Part shown: positions 6,972-14,967 of the stretch, piece after piece
How the letters are laid out: every line of letters starts with the position of its first letter
Numbering within the stretch: the first letter of the stretch is position 1
From: Candidatus Parcubacteria bacterium
GTDB lineage: Bacteria; Patescibacteria; ABY1; UBA1558; GWA2-36-10
Direction of reading: 5' to 3'
Length of the DNA stretch: 64,000 nt
Assembly (NCBI GenBank): GCA_018669975.1
Contig: JABHSK010000002.1
Location: 62,001-126,000, forward strand
Notes under the pieces: model-generated
Told to the model about the DNA's origin: nothing
The model's input: the letters and a program-made list of their open reading frames with translations, nothing else
Databases searched by the model: none
Program-made: the position numbers and the translations under genes

Positions 6972-7525
6972 TTTTTCTTTTTAACTACTTTTTTCTTAAC
7001 AACTTTTTTAGGTTTAGCTGCCTTAATTTTTTTCTTTGCACCAAAAGAACCCATTAATACTTCTTCCAATTTTACAAAGTCCTTAACTGCCATCTCAACT
7101 GAGTGGTTATAACTATCAGAAGAAAAAACTACCTTCTTCACTTTTTCTAACTTCTTTTCCATTACTACCGGCAATTTATAAAGTGAACCAAAGGCGGCCA
7201 TGGCGTCATTTTTAATCTTGAGCACCTCTCTAGCAATCTTTTCTCCTGGTATTTTTACCACCTTAACTTCTTTGCCATACTCTTTTTTAATAACTGCTTT
7301 TAATTTGTCCATATTTAAATTATGGTCTGCTGGCAAAAGTACCACAAAATAATCTTTGTCTGCTTTAACCAATAATGACTTAGCTACTTGATCCATCTTT
7401 CTTTTCATGGTGTTGGCAGCGTCTATAGCTGTATAAACTGTTTTGTGCTCTAAAATGTCATGCTTTATTCCAGCACTATCCAAATGTTTAATTGTCTTCT
7501 TTGGAGCTTTAATTTTCTTAGGCAT
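6968..7525 (-). CDS. YbaK/EbsC-family (aminoacyl-tRNA deacylase-like) protein
   Basis: The 185-aa product matches the YbaK/ProX fold: early HTVYTAIDAANTM-like strand (about 28-40), a KSLLVKADKDYFVVLLPADH segment, and the conserved AAFGSLYKLPVVMEK motif near residues 109-124. Members hydrolyse mischarged tRNA (for example Cys- or Ala-tRNAPro). The last 30 residues are almost pure Lys/Val/Ala, a tail that could bind RNA. The stop falls in an A-rich run and a cysteine motif continues in the -1 frame, so the true C-terminus is uncertain. TAAAAT lies 6 nt before the ATG. Confidence 0.8.
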   Translation of the reverse strand: MPKKIKAPKKTIKHLDSAGIKHDILEHKTVYTAIDAANTMKRKMDQVAKSLLVKADKDYFVVLLPADHNLNMDKLKAVIKKEYGKEVKVVKIPGEKIAREVLKIKNDAMAAFGSLYKLPVVMEKKLEKVKKVVFSSDSYNHSVEMAVKDFVKLEEVLMGSFGAKKKIKAAKPKKVVKKKVVKKKK

Positions 7526-7673
7526 ATATTTATTTTACTAATTTTTTACTTTTTCTATCACATAGGAAACACCTGTAATCAGTATAGCATTTTTCACTTA
7601 ATTTAAAAAATGTACTTTTCTAGTATTATAAATTGATTTTATGTATTATTTGCGTTATTATTAAGCTATATTT

Positions 7674-10586
7674 ATGACTATGGGAGGTATAGAAGGTTGG
7701 CCTAGCGGCGATCAAAAAAAACAAGAAGAATTATCACCAGTTACAGAAATGTTGCGTGATATTTTTTATGATCGCAGTAGATATAGAGATGAACAATTAA
7801 GCATGCCTGACATATCTAACATTGAAGACAAGGCAGTAATAGCCAACATCGAATTACTCAAGAACCTAAATGGTCATCGTGGTGCTGATTTAAGAGCCTT
7901 AGTTAAAGTGGGGAAAAGCCCAGCTGCCTTGCACCTACAAAAATTATATAACTGGTCCGATGAATCACTAACTTCGTCACCGTCATTACCTGAGGAGGGT
8001 GTACCTCAATTATTAGGTGCCGTCAAAGATAATCCTGAATTAATTTATGAAAGATTAATGATAGCCGAGCAAACTCCTAACATCAACGCTGATAACTACG
8101 ACGAGGCGCTATTTGATAAAACAGCCGAAGCTATCAGTTCAGATGACTCTGAAGATAAATGGACAGACCTAATAGAAAAAATGGCTGCCGATAATAATCC
8201 TAAACAAGCTGCCAGACAACTTCTACAGACTGTCGGTTTTGTACCAACCGAACTTTTGACTAAGAAAAAATTTAAAAATCTAGGTGCTGAATATGTGGTA
8301 GACATGCTAGAGGCTTTACGAGACCTAAAGGAGCCCCAGCTACAAAAACAAGTTGCACATGAAAGAGCTAAGCTATTAAATTATATTTTTAGTAGTAAAT
8401 TGGCCACTCAACTCCGCCGTAAAAATGCTGATAACATTGCATTGGATAACAATGGCATCTTCATTAACCTTAAGGGCTTCCATTCTCACCTACCCTATGG
8501 TCTGCTAGATAAGAAATGTTTAACCGCCTTAGCCGAAGATAATTGGCTAGACACTGATGCTATAAATGAAACTAGTTTACGTAATGCTGAAGAAAATTCT
8601 GAATCTAAAGTTAAAGAACTATCCCAACAACAACTAGAAAATTTTGTCAGTCAGTGGGGTTATGAAGAAATGGACACTGAAGCAGCATTAAATAAATTAT
8701 TTGTAGAACTTACTAGTAACCCTGAAAAATTCGCTGAAACAATAAGTAAAAAAAATCTAACCATTCCCGACGCTTTAATAACTAGAGTATTAACTAGCGG
8801 TGCCAAAGAAAATGTTTTCGCTTTATTAAGAACAGCTGAAGCTATTGGCGCTAATATTTCTGAAGAATCTCTACGCCAAGAAGCTGGACTACTTTCATCA
8901 CACGCTGTCACTAATACTGCCCAAGCTACCTATAAAAATAGAACTCAACTTATTAATGATCCTGATTATTATAATTCTCTAAAAATCACCAAATCTTTCT
9001 TAAGCTCAGGTATAGAATCTGATCCCGATAATAAATTTTTAGTTTTCAGGGGTCAATACAAAAAGTCTGAACAGGGCCACCAACACTCTTTCATTGAAAT
9101 GTTACATCAGGGCAAACTAGCTCGAGTATTAATAGACGAAGATAAACATTTGGGTAGTCATCGTGAAAAATCACTCAAGCACATAGAATTATACGATCGC
9201 CCACAGTATGAGTCTCTAGAAAATGCTTTACAAACTTTTAATTATTTTGTAGCTAACACCGAGCGCATGACTAAGGTGGCCACTAGACGTGGTAGCAATT
9301 GGAAGGCTAATTTTTCTCGCTTAGCAGAAACAGGACTACACTTCCTACTAACTAATGTTACAAAATTTTACCAATCCGCCAGCTCTCTATATGAAAAAAT
9401 AAAATATGAACCTGCTGCTCATGAAAATTCCTATTCTCAACTGCTAGAGTTATTCCAACAAGCCCAAGTAGAGTACGATCAATTCTTCTACCACAACATA
9501 GCTACTGCTGATCACTTTACAGAAAAATTTTCACCTGAGATCAAAAAAATTGATGTTTCCTTCGGTCAAAGCTTTGCAGATGAATGTGAACAAAATACTG
9601 CTAACGATGGCTATAGTACTGAATTGTGTTTGGCCGCACCCGATGTCAGAATATGCGAAATAGACTATAAGACTGGAGATACAACTGAAACCATTCCCTA
9701 TCACATTGAAGAATCATGCGTTGACGCTTTACGCCTTCAAAGAAATCGCCCCCTAATTAATGTCATCGGTGGTTGCCGAGAAGCCAAAGGTGCAGAAAAT
9801 CCCCTAGACGTTCTTAGCCAGGCTGTTATATCTGCTGCCCATGAACACAAAGCTAATGTTGGCGTACCAGGTACTCAATCAGGCATTGGTAATACCTTTG
9901 GTTGGGCTAATGTAAATTATAGTAATCAATTCGGCCATCTACCACATAGCGAACAAGCTCATTTATTTTCAGTCAATCCTGGTGGCAATACTTTTTTTCC
10001 TGGTAGCACCAAAACTAGCCACAGTGAGCGCAACCAAGTTTTTGCTAACACTCCAGTTGATAGTATTATTACCCCCTTTGAGGCTGGTTGGGGCATGCAA
10101 GGCAAAAATAAATACAATTCTCCCTACCTCAATCACGTCGCCTATATGGAGGCCATTTATCAAAGACTGGCTCACGATCAAGCAAAAGTCATGGTGGTTG
10201 GCAATGGCGGACTATACTCAGTAGCTGAAATAAACGAATCACTCAAACGAAATTTTGATTTAATACTAGTAGAAGGCACTGGTCGCTTTGCTGATGCTGC
10301 CGCTGCTATTATGAAACATATTGATAAACTAGAAGTTCCAAATGATCCACAAAAAATTGGTCCTCAAGTCATAGACACTGTCCGCAAGATTCTCCCAGCT
10401 GACGTAAGTAAAGAATTTTTCCAAAAAGACTTTGGCAGTGAGCATTATACTGATAATGAAGACTATCAAGTATTTAGAACTTTTTTCTGGAATTTTCTCC
10501 GGCTAGCTAAGGCCAAAAAAGGAAGTATCCAAACCACCTCTCTGGATAAATTAGAACAAACGCTAAATAAATATCTCACACAATAA
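7674..10586 (+). CDS. Large protein with C-terminal SLOG/LSDAT-like nucleotide-binding domain
   Basis: A 970-aa soluble protein. The first 570 or so residues are predicted mostly helical and match nothing I recognise. The segment about 692-870 has a Rossmann-like pattern: LINVIGGCREA, a Gly-rich GVPGTQSGIG, VNPGGNTFFPG, then VMVVGNGGLYSVAEINESL and LILVEGTGRFAD. The last two motifs match the SLOG superfamily as in the TRPM-type LSDAT group, whose members sense or process nucleotide-derived ligands. The C-terminal 80 residues are again helical. It is monocistronic with no Shine-Dalgarno site. A role in sensing or defence is inference from the superfamily only. Confidence 0.65.
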   Translation: MTMGGIEGWPSGDQKKQEELSPVTEMLRDIFYDRSRYRDEQLSMPDISNIEDKAVIANIELLKNLNGHRGADLRALVKVGKSPAALHLQKLYNWSDESLTSSPSLPEEGVPQLLGAVKDNPELIYERLMIAEQTPNINADNYDEALFDKTAEAISSDDSEDKWTDLIEKMAADNNPKQAARQLLQTVGFVPTELLTKKKFKNLGAEYVVDMLEALRDLKEPQLQKQVAHERAKLLNYIFSSKLATQLRRKNADNIALDNNGIFINLKGFHSHLPYGLLDKKCLTALAEDNWLDTDAINETSLRNAEENSESKVKELSQQQLENFVSQWGYEEMDTEAALNKLFVELTSNPEKFAETISKKNLTIPDALITRVLTSGAKENVFALLRTAEAIGANISEESLRQEAGLLSSHAVTNTAQATYKNRTQLINDPDYYNSLKITKSFLSSGIESDPDNKFLVFRGQYKKSEQGHQHSFIEMLHQGKLARVLIDEDKHLGSHREKSLKHIELYDRPQYESLENALQTFNYFVANTERMTKVATRRGSNWKANFSRLAETGLHFLLTNVTKFYQSASSLYEKIKYEPAAHENSYSQLLELFQQAQVEYDQFFYHNIATADHFTEKFSPEIKKIDVSFGQSFADECEQNTANDGYSTELCLAAPDVRICEIDYKTGDTTETIPYHIEESCVDALRLQRNRPLINVIGGCREAKGAENPLDVLSQAVISAAHEHKANVGVPGTQSGIGNTFGWANVNYSNQFGHLPHSEQAHLFSVNPGGNTFFPGSTKTSHSERNQVFANTPVDSIITPFEAGWGMQGKNKYNSPYLNHVAYMEAIYQRLAHDQAKVMVVGNGGLYSVAEINESLKRNFDLILVEGTGRFADAAAAIMKHIDKLEVPNDPQKIGPQVIDTVRKILPADVSKEFFQKDFGSEHYTDNEDYQVFRTFFWNFLRLAKAKKGSIQTTSLDKLEQTLNKYLTQ

Positions 10587-10614
10587 AAAACCGCCACGTG
10601 TAAACACGTGGCGG
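10585..10614 (-). terminator. Strong terminator between 7674 and 10759 genes
   Basis: CCGCCACGTG and CACGTGGCGG pair around TAAA. Six T follow on the minus strand, so it best terminates the 10759 gene; on the plus strand it may also stop 7674 transcription. Confidence 0.8.
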
Positions 10615-10667
10615 CGCTATTTTCAAGGAACGTTGTTTCGGAACTTGTCCCGATAGACGTATCCTAT

Positions 10668-10754
10668 CATTACCCTTAGGTAATGTGGTGAAACCTTTGT
10701 TTGGAAGCTAGTCCAAGAAAGATTTCTTTGCCCTCCACTACCCTTAGGTAATGG
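10668..10754 (-). repeat. Two copies of an 18-20 nt hairpin in the 3' region of 10759
   Basis: CATTACC-CTTA-GGTAATG at 10668-10685 and CCACTACC-CTTA-GGTAATGG at 10735-10754 share the core TACCCTTAGGTAATG. They lie between the 10759 stop and its terminator, giving about 145 nt of structured 3' untranslated RNA. Confidence 0.65.
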
Positions 10755-10758
10755 AAAG

Positions 10759-11217
10759 CTAGCTCAGCTTGTGCAGCAGCCCGTTGGCCGCGGTCTCGAT
10801 CTGCACCCAGTCCTTGGCGACCTCGTCGGGATCGAGAAGGTCGAAGACGTTGGTGGTGCGGCTGCGGAAGGGCTGACCGGCGCCCCAGGTGCCGTTGGCT
10901 TCACGATGCAGAATGATCCGCTCGGCCTTGGTGACGTCGCCGGCGGCGATGTCAGTCAGGATGGGCAGAACCTGGGCGTCGACCTCGTCGGGGGTGAGAT
11001 GACCACGCATGGTGGCCAAGACGCCGATGCCGGTCAGCACGGCCTGGGGGCCAGCGGCATTGATGGCGAAATTCTCGTCGTCGGCAGTGAAGGGGCTGTA
11101 CCAATCGGGGTTACCGCACCCTTCGCAATAGGCCTTGGCGCAGGCGTTGGCCAGCTCGACCATGGCGGGAGTATCCTCGAAAACGGCCTTCAGAGCGGTC
11201 AGGTTCTCGGTATTCAT
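10759..11217 (-). CDS. GC-rich gene of unknown function
   Basis: The 152-aa product starts at ATG 11217, where AGAGGAG stands 7 nt upstream; the longer frame to 11283 has no such signal. It contains two nearby cysteines in CEGCGNPDWY (about residues 31-34) and several acidic helices, with no signal peptide or membrane segment. No family is recognised. Its codons are overwhelmingly G/C-ending (GTC, CTG, GCC, GGC), in sharp contrast with the neighbours, which points to recent transfer or strong codon selection. It has its own promoter, a leader of about 160 nt containing an inverted repeat, and a long structured 3' region. Confidence 0.7.
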   Translation of the reverse strand: MNTENLTALKAVFEDTPAMVELANACAKAYCEGCGNPDWYSPFTADDENFAINAAGPQAVLTGIGVLATMRGHLTPDEVDAQVLPILTDIAAGDVTKAERIILHREANGTWGAGQPFRSRTTNVFDLLDPDEVAKDWVQIETAANGLLHKLS

Positions 11218-11286
11218 GGTTTTCTCCTCTGTACAGTGTGAGTTGCGTTTGAAACAGATTAAATACTTTTTGCCTGAGCACAAGAA

Positions 11287-11348
11287 TTTACCCCAGAAAC
11301 GGAAGGAAATATTAAGCCTCCTTGTTAATTGTTAAAAGCTGGGGTAAA
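11287..11348 (-). promoter_or_regulatory. Inverted repeat in the 10759 leader
   Basis: TTTACCCCAG (11287-11296) and CTGGGGTAAA (11339-11348) are perfect 10-nt complements separated by 42 nt, within the transcribed leader. An AGGAGG sequence not followed by an ATG sits inside. It could be a leader RNA stem or a protein-binding site. Confidence 0.55.
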
Positions 11349-11383
11349 AGAACATAATTATCTTTATATCAAATAAACGTGTC

Positions 11384-11412
11384 TTTTTAACATATAATCA
11401 CATTTTTGTCAA
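11384..11412 (-). promoter_or_regulatory. Sigma-70-type promoter of the 10759 gene
   Basis: On the minus strand TTGACA (11412-11407), 17-nt spacer, TAAAAA (11389-11384). Confidence 0.6.
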
Positions 11413-11504
11413 GTATTTAAACGCTTAGATACTAAAAACATTGCTTTTTTAGCAAAAAACGACTAAAATTAATATATTAAAATTATTAATAAAAATACAA
11501 AAAA

Positions 11505-12215
11505 ATGGACGTAAGAATAAAAACCCCCTTTGTTAACGTTAGATTAGAAACTCCGTACGCTAAAACTCTTCCCGTCATAAACGGTCCCTATACTAGAATT
11601 TATTTAATTAGGCATTGCCACCCTGATTATGGTGTTAAACATGTAGTTGGTGATGAAAAAATGCCCCTATCAAAATTAGGTCTTAAACAAAGAAAACTAT
11701 TAAATAAAAAACTTAAACAAATACAGCTGGAAAAGATATATGCTAGTGAATTACTACGCGCTAAAGAAACAGCTGCTGACTTTGCCAAAAAAAATAAAAA
11801 AAGAATCCATACCGATAAACGCCTAAATGAAATTGACTGGACTGAATGGTATAAAATAAAATATTTTAATATGTCTGAAAAAACTCGTATTAGACGGGTG
11901 CAAAAATATAAAAAGATAGATAAGGAATTACACCAGCTACATAGTAAATCTAGAAAATTATTAGCTGATATATACAAAAAGAATAAAGGCAAACGAGTTG
12001 GAGTCTTCTGTCATGGTAATCTAATTAGAGCCATGGTGACTAGCATCCTACATACCGACGTAATAGTTTTCCTATCCATGGAAATATATCAGTCATCAGT
12101 CACTAAGTTAGTAATAGATCGTGATGGTTATATTAAAATAAATTACATAAATAATATCTGCCATTTACCACACAAACCTGATGAAGATCTATTTATGGCT
12201 GCTCTCAATCAATAA
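11505..12215 (+). CDS. Histidine phosphatase superfamily protein
   Basis: 236 aa. The catalytic histidine sits in YLIRHCHPDYG (R36, H37); the usual RHG is RHC here. Further family marks are a YASELLRAKETA segment near residue 80 and the second histidine in VGVFCHGNLIRAMV near residue 167. This is the branch-1 phosphoglycerate mutase/phosphatase fold; most small members are phosphatases with unknown substrate. The first 28 residues precede the domain and are not conserved. An A-rich leader without Shine-Dalgarno site precedes it, and a bidirectional terminator follows. Confidence 0.83.
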   Translation: MDVRIKTPFVNVRLETPYAKTLPVINGPYTRIYLIRHCHPDYGVKHVVGDEKMPLSKLGLKQRKLLNKKLKQIQLEKIYASELLRAKETAADFAKKNKKRIHTDKRLNEIDWTEWYKIKYFNMSEKTRIRRVQKYKKIDKELHQLHSKSRKLLADIYKKNKGKRVGVFCHGNLIRAMVTSILHTDVIVFLSMEIYQSSVTKLVIDRDGYIKINYINNICHLPHKPDEDLFMAALNQ

Positions 12216-12226
12216 AATATCAAACA

Positions 12227-12256
12227 TAAAAAAGACTCCTACTCAGGAGTCTTTTT
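12227..12256. terminator. Bidirectional terminator between convergent genes
   Basis: AAAAAGACTCCT pairs with AGGAGTCTTTTTT around ACTC; A and T runs on both sides serve the 11505 and 12269 genes. Confidence 0.88.
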
Positions 12257-12268
12257 TGTATACCTTAT

Positions 12269-12661
12269 TTATTCTTCACGAAGACAATCGCCTGCTCTCA
12301 TACCCCTATGAAAACCTTTGCGAAAGCCTTTCTTTTTATCTGGAAAATCCATCTCAGCCCAAAGAGCTTTTGCTTCTTCGTAATTACCGTCTTGCTTCAA
12401 CTGATGTAGAGTAGCAAATTGACTGAAGTTATCTTCCGTAATAAACTCCAACATTTTGCCATTATCTTGATGAAGATCTGCCCAAGTTTGATAGTCACCA
12501 CTCTCTATGGCCTCTACCATTGCCTCGTGCTTGATAGGATCACGTTTCTGACCCTCAAAGTTTGGCTTGCCCTGATAAGCAGAGGCCAATGAAGAAACTG
12601 CTAAAGTGGTCACAAATAGACCTAGAACTCCGGCTAATAGATAAAATCTGTTCTTTTTCAT
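12269..12661 (-). CDS. Secreted protein of unknown function in the ECF sigma group
   Basis: 130 aa with a clear Sec signal (about residues 1-29, ending SSLASA). The mature part is charged and helical (KHEAMVEAIESGDYQTWADLHQ ... FATLHQLKQDGNYEEAKALW) and ends with a basic GFRKGFHRGMRAG stretch. It superficially recalls small periplasmic stress proteins, but the LTxxQ motif of Spy/CpxP is absent. It is the third gene downstream of an ECF sigma factor, 83 nt after the membrane protein gene, so a role in an envelope response is plausible. Confidence 0.6.
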   Translation of the reverse strand: MKKNRFYLLAGVLGLFVTTLAVSSLASAYQGKPNFEGQKRDPIKHEAMVEAIESGDYQTWADLHQDNGKMLEFITEDNFSQFATLHQLKQDGNYEEAKALWAEMDFPDKKKGFRKGFHRGMRAGDCLREE

Positions 12662-12744
12662 ATCTATTTTTATTATTAATTTTTAAATAAAGCTTGATCG
12701 ACCCTTGCTTCTATCTAATACTACGCATTTAAATATTTTTTCTT

Positions 12745-13506
12745 TCAACGCTCTAAAGGACGTTTTATATCTAGCATACTGTGAGGGCCTCCTTTATCTT
12801 TCATAAACCTCATTCCTTTCATTGGAAATATAGCTTTAGCCTTAAAAATATTATCCCCTTGTACCTCTCCTATAATTTTCAAGGGCATACTAATTTCTAC
12901 TGGTAATAATGGTAACTCAGCCTCGGTTACATCTACTTGCCAAAGTTCACCATCCAAACCCTTTACAGTAACATGCTCCTCATCTTCTACGTATATTAAC
13001 ACTCCTGCTAATAAACCTTTATCTGGCTGACTCCAAGCCCCTGCCCGTCTATTGATAACTTTCTTATAGAAATACTCATTTCCAATTACCAAACCGTCCA
13101 TGGTTTGAGCCACACCAATTTTATATAAAAATGATCCAAACAATATACTAAAAATTATACTGCCGGCTATTAATTTATGTACAGCAATTTTATATCCACC
13201 CTTGGTGTGCCTAAAATTGTAATAAGCTACCCCTATAAAAATCAATAAAAACAGCAGCCAGAAATATGGCAGGGTTGTTAAAATGAACTGCCATAGACTA
13301 TTACTAATCTGACTATAAATATCCCAATCATTATTTACCAACATGTATAATACTACAGAAAAAGATAAGCTGCCTACCAATAAAGATATAAAGCCAAATA
13401 TCCAAACTACATAATCTTTTAACAGAAAATGCCACCTTGGTTTAGGTTTAATATCTTTGTTCTTAATTTTTTTCAGTGTATCCTGACTAACGTTATTATC
13501 ACTCAT
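12745..13506 (-). CDS. Membrane protein coupled to ECF sigma factor
   Basis: 253 aa: a basic cytoplasmic N-terminus of about 30 residues, three membrane segments (about 33-57, 70-95, 107-128), then an extracytoplasmic domain of about 110 residues rich in beta strands (LLAGVLIYVEDEEHVTVKG...). Its ATG lies 4 nt after the sigma factor stop, the normal position of an anti-sigma factor, but no zinc-binding anti-sigma motif is present. The function is therefore inferred only from position. Confidence 0.6.
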   Translation of the reverse strand: MSDNNVSQDTLKKIKNKDIKPKPRWHFLLKDYVVWIFGFISLLVGSLSFSVVLYMLVNNDWDIYSQISNSLWQFILTTLPYFWLLFLLIFIGVAYYNFRHTKGGYKIAVHKLIAGSIIFSILFGSFLYKIGVAQTMDGLVIGNEYFYKKVINRRAGAWSQPDKGLLAGVLIYVEDEEHVTVKGLDGELWQVDVTEAELPLLPVEISMPLKIIGEVQGDNIFKAKAIFPMKGMRFMKDKGGPHSMLDIKRPLER

Positions 13507-13510
13507 ATGT

Positions 13511-14095
13511 TTATAAATTAAATTTTTTGTCTTTTACCACTTTCTTAAACTGCTGTTTAGCCCGACTCAATAAAGTAGCTATCGTACCCATGGGCTTCTT
13601 TAAAATATCAGATATCTCCTGATAATTTTTATCTTCTAAGTATTTTAAAATTAACACTTCTTGATATTTATCATCTAACTCTTCTAAAACCTGTGCTACC
13701 TTTTGACTCAAATATTCTCTGTCTATTTCCCTACTAATATTAAAATCTGCTATCAAATTATTTAAAATATTTTCAGAGTCCCAATCAATCTGCTGTGGTC
13801 TAGCCTTTAATTTTCTAAAGTTACTAATAACCTGATTGTGCACGATGCGATAAATCCAAGAAGAAAATTTTAGTTTATCATCAAAATTATTCAAATTTTC
13901 ATAGACCTTAATAAAGGAATCCTGCAGCACATCCTCTGCATCTTCCTGCCTTATATTAGCTATTCTATTAATATAACGTAATAACTTGGCTTCGTATCTT
14001 TTCATTAAACATAAAAAATAATCTGCCTCGCCTAAAGCAAGACTGACTAACTCTTCATCTGTTTTTCCCTTACAGTTAAACATAACGTTTACCAT
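13511..14095 (-). CDS. ECF-type RNA polymerase sigma factor
   Basis: 194 aa. Region 2 is seen at about residues 25-95 (AEDVLQDSFIKVYENL and FSSWIYRIVHNQVISNFRK) and region 4 at about 130-185 (ELDDKYQEVLILKYLEDKNYQEI followed by the recognition helix IATLLSRAKQQFKK). The region between is short, as in ECF (group 4) factors. It directs RNA polymerase to stress or envelope promoters. A TATTAT hexamer lies 7 nt before the ATG and the next gene begins 4 nt after the stop. Confidence 0.9.
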   Translation of the reverse strand: MVNVMFNCKGKTDEELVSLALGEADYFLCLMKRYEAKLLRYINRIANIRQEDAEDVLQDSFIKVYENLNNFDDKLKFSSWIYRIVHNQVISNFRKLKARPQQIDWDSENILNNLIADFNISREIDREYLSQKVAQVLEELDDKYQEVLILKYLEDKNYQEISDILKKPMGTIATLLSRAKQQFKKVVKDKKFNL

Positions 14096-14139
14096 TATCT
14101 ATATAATACGCATTCTAGTGCATTTTCTTTCATTGAGCA

Positions 14140-14170
14140 AACAAAAAACTACCTAAAAAACCAGGTAGTT
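14140..14170 (-). terminator. Intrinsic terminator after the 14191 gene
   Basis: AACTACCT (14147-14154) pairs with AGGTAGTT (14163-14170); a T run follows on the minus strand. Confidence 0.8.
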
Positions 14171-14190
14171 CAGTTTATAATATAAAATTA

Positions 14191-14583
14191 TTAAAAATTT
14201 CTATAGGCATCATCTATCTCATCGTCTGACCAGCCACCTTGAGATCTTAGTGTATCTTTAATGCTACTATCTATCATTCCGGCTTCTCTCGCTTTATTAA
14301 TATAATCATGCAAAGCTTTTTGATTATTATCAACATCAACAAATTTAATCCCATATTCTTGCTTCACATATCTATCCCATAGCTTAAAAAACAAATGGCC
14401 CAAGACATAAGCTGTCGGCACATAAACAACCAAACTAATACCAGCTGTACATATAATAGAGGCTGCCAAGAAAGCAAGACCACCTGATGGTGACATGATT
14501 AGAAAAAATAAAACAATTATCATTGCTCCCGCTCCTAATTCTTTGGGCTTGTTTCTTTTTCTTGATTTTTGAATCTGTGGCAT
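14191..14583 (-). CDS. Small membrane protein with C-terminal GGWSDDEI motif (paralog 1)
   Basis: 130 aa: basic N-terminus, two membrane segments (about 18-37 and 40-65) and a cytoplasmic tail ending in a helical motif, LHDYINKAREAGMIDSSI ... LRSQGGWSDDEIDDAY. The same tail occurs in the adjacent gene. Such GW(S/P)xxEIxxAL tails are frequent on CPR membrane proteins and may be a small three-helix interaction module. Function unknown. Confidence 0.62.
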   Translation of the reverse strand: MPQIQKSRKRNKPKELGAGAMIIVLFFLIMSPSGGLAFLAASIICTAGISLVVYVPTAYVLGHLFFKLWDRYVKQEYGIKFVDVDNNQKALHDYINKAREAGMIDSSIKDTLRSQGGWSDDEIDDAYRNF

Positions 14584-14589
14584 AGTAAA

Positions 14590-14967
14590 TTATTTTAATA
14601 CATCAAAAGCTTTAGCGATTTCGTTATCTGACCAACCACCTTGGTTTTTTAAATTTACTCCAATTTCTTGATCAGTTAAATTGTTATGTTTTGCAGATCT
14701 TATGTAATCTACCAAGGCTTCTGTATTTTTATCAAGCTTCATTTTACCTTTTCGGCCCGTTCTAATTATTTTTCTTATCAACTTATAAGCACCTACTAGT
14801 ATTATAATTCCCAACGGTCCAAATACTAAAACAATACCTCCATCAAGACCACCGCAAACTATAGCAAAAAATAATAAAAACGCACCCATACCTAACACAG
14901 CTAGAATGCATAATATAGCAATTATTTTTAAAAGTATGCTAAGCGTTGTTTTTGATGCTGCTGTCAT
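14590..14967 (-). CDS. Small membrane protein with C-terminal GGWSDNEI motif (paralog 2)
   Basis: 125 aa with two membrane segments (about 10-32 and 38-60), then a Lys-rich stretch and the tail VDYIRSAKHNNLTDQEIGVN ... GGWSDNEIAKAF, clearly related to the 14191 product. The two genes are 6 nt apart and look like a tandem duplication. The start overlaps the end of the polytopic protein gene at 14939 by 29 nt, suggesting coupled translation. Confidence 0.62.
   Translation of the reverse strand: MTAASKTTLSILLKIIAILCILAVLGMGAFLLFFAIVCGGLDGGIVLVFGPLGIIILVGAYKLIRKIIRTGRKGKMKLDKNTEALVDYIRSAKHNNLTDQEIGVNLKNQGGWSDNEIAKAFDVLK

Noticed and set aside
8096..8911. Two minus-strand ORFs inside the 970-aa gene
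   Set aside because: Antisense shadows lacking start signals and with serine-rich random composition.
10771..11241. 156-aa plus-strand ORF antisense to the GC-rich gene
   Set aside because: High GC lengthens reading frames on both strands; composition is Gly/Val-rich with no domain, while the minus gene has a Shine-Dalgarno site and promoter.
12181..12414. 77-aa plus-strand ORF
   Set aside because: Starts inside the histidine phosphatase end and crosses the bidirectional terminator into the antisense of the secreted-protein gene.
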